This document shows positions 63,451 through 64,000 of a stretch of DNA of 64,000 bases, piece by piece; the first letter of the stretch is position 1; each line of letters starts with the position of its first letter. The notes under the pieces were generated by a model that was not told the origin of the DNA, made no database searches, and was given only the letters and a program-made list of their open reading frames with translations. Origin of the DNA: Bacillota bacterium. Its GTDB lineage: Bacteria > Bacillota > SHA-98 > UBA4971. The position numbers and the translations under genes were made by a program. The stretch covers positions 1 to 64,000 of the forward strand of contig DUSX01000004.1 of NCBI GenBank assembly GCA_012842395.1, read 5' to 3'.

Positions 63451-64000
63451 TCACGAGCCCGTTTCCGACCGCCTCTTGAGAAGCTGTGCCACTTCGTCGA
63501 GGATCTTGTGCGCGAGGTCCCTTTTCCGCACGAGCGGGATCGCATCCACTCGCCCGTCGCGGTGTATGATCTTGGCCTCGTTGAAATCGGACCCGAATCC
63601 CGCGCCGGGACGTGTCACATCGTTAGCCACGATAAAGTCCAGGTTCTTCGCGTGCAGCTTCTCGGCGGCGTGATCCATGAGGTCGTGGGTTTCCGCGGCG
63701 AATCCCACCACCACACGTCCGCCCTTGTGCCTCCCCACGGTGCTGATGATATCCTCGCACGCCTCGAGCTCCAGCGTCATCGGCCCCGCGCTCTTCCGCA
63801 GCTTTTGGGGTGCCGCCTTTGCGGGGCGCCAATCCGCGGGGGCGGCCGCTCCGATCACCGCGTCGGCCTTCTCGAACCTCGCCATCACCGCGTCCAGCAT
63901 CTCGCGAGCGGTGCGAACGTGAACCACCTCGACTCCTGCCGGGTCCGCCAGGGAAGTAGGCCCGCTCACCAGGACAACACTGGCGCCGCGGTCACGTGCG
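63451..64000 (-). CDS. coaBC: CoaBC (phosphopantothenoylcysteine synthetase/decarboxylase), C-terminal part
   Basis: Open from the right window edge, so the N-terminal decarboxylase domain is missing. The visible 182 residues are the C-terminal CoaB synthetase domain: VLVSGPTSLADPAGVEVVHVRTAREM, MTLELEACEDI with the lysine-rich strand before it, VGFAAETHDLMDHAAEKL, and LDFIVANDV. CoaBC couples cysteine to phosphopantothenate and decarboxylates it for coenzyme A synthesis. The pattern AETHDL plus VANDV is diagnostic. Confidence 0.92.
   Translation of the reverse strand, partial: ARDRGASVVLVSGPTSLADPAGVEVVHVRTAREMLDAVMARFEKADAVIGAAAPADWRPAKAAPQKLRKSAGPMTLELEACEDIISTVGRHKGGRVVVGFAAETHDLMDHAAEKLHAKNLDFIVANDVTRPGAGFGSDFNEAKIIHRDGRVDAIPLVRKRDLAHKILDEVAQLLKRRSETGS

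Overview
The window is one stretch of a high-GC chromosome from an endospore-forming, probably anaerobic member of the Bacillota (Firmicutes, Clostridia-like). The evidence is a complete eight-gene spoIIIA operon, a spoVK-type ATPase, a SpoVB-type flippase, Asp23/AmaP/DUF2273 envelope stress genes, the accBC - nusB - xseAB - ispA - dxs - tlyA - nadK - argR - recN order seen in spore formers, and a tungsten-type aldehyde ferredoxin oxidoreductase. Every gene I can support lies on the minus strand, so transcription runs from right to left. I see no tRNA, rRNA, CRISPR array, transposase gene or prophage.

Right to left. The window opens inside coaBC. Then comes a type IV pilus locus: pilB, pilT, pilC, a prepilin, the prepilin peptidase, and pilM-N-O-P-like-secretin joined by 4-base overlaps. 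pepP and efp follow, ending at a strong intrinsic terminator. spoIIIAA-AH (feeding channel, with a possible SigE-type promoter) is next, then accB/accC, Asp23, AmaP, DUF2273, nusB, xseA, xseB and ispA. Between ispA and dxs is a gene-free 670-base stretch with its own near-consensus promoter, followed by a gene for an OapA-like membrane protein: this is the OLE RNA locus (ornate, large, extremophilic RNA). dxs, tlyA, nadK, argR and recN follow.

Where spoIVB and spo0A often follow recN there is instead a nine-gene redox island: a five-subunit proline-dehydrogenase/sarcosine-oxidase-like flavoprotein complex, then a polyferredoxin, an aldehyde ferredoxin oxidoreductase and a MoaD/ThiS-like protein. 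Next is a peptidoglycan amidase fused to a coenzyme F420 gamma-glutamyl-ligase-like domain, then a flippase. The miaB-mutS-mutL-miaA-hfq block follows, and then a four-carbon sugar acid (threonate/erythronate type) operon with DeoR regulator, DUF1537 kinase, PdxA-type dehydrogenase and GntP permease. The left end carries spoVK, a small GTPase, a UbiA-like protein, a small membrane protein, dapF, dapL, a PLP lyase-like gene and the start of speD.

The items most worth following up are: the OLE RNA/OapA pair; the amidase-F420-ligase fusion; a dispersed intergenic repeat of about 73 bp, two copies of which face each other across spoVK and differ only by transitions; the redox island that replaces spoIVB-spo0A; the secretin-containing pilus in a spore former; and a small MITE-like element inside the pilus operon. 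Family assignments rest on motifs and memory of the families, not on database searches.
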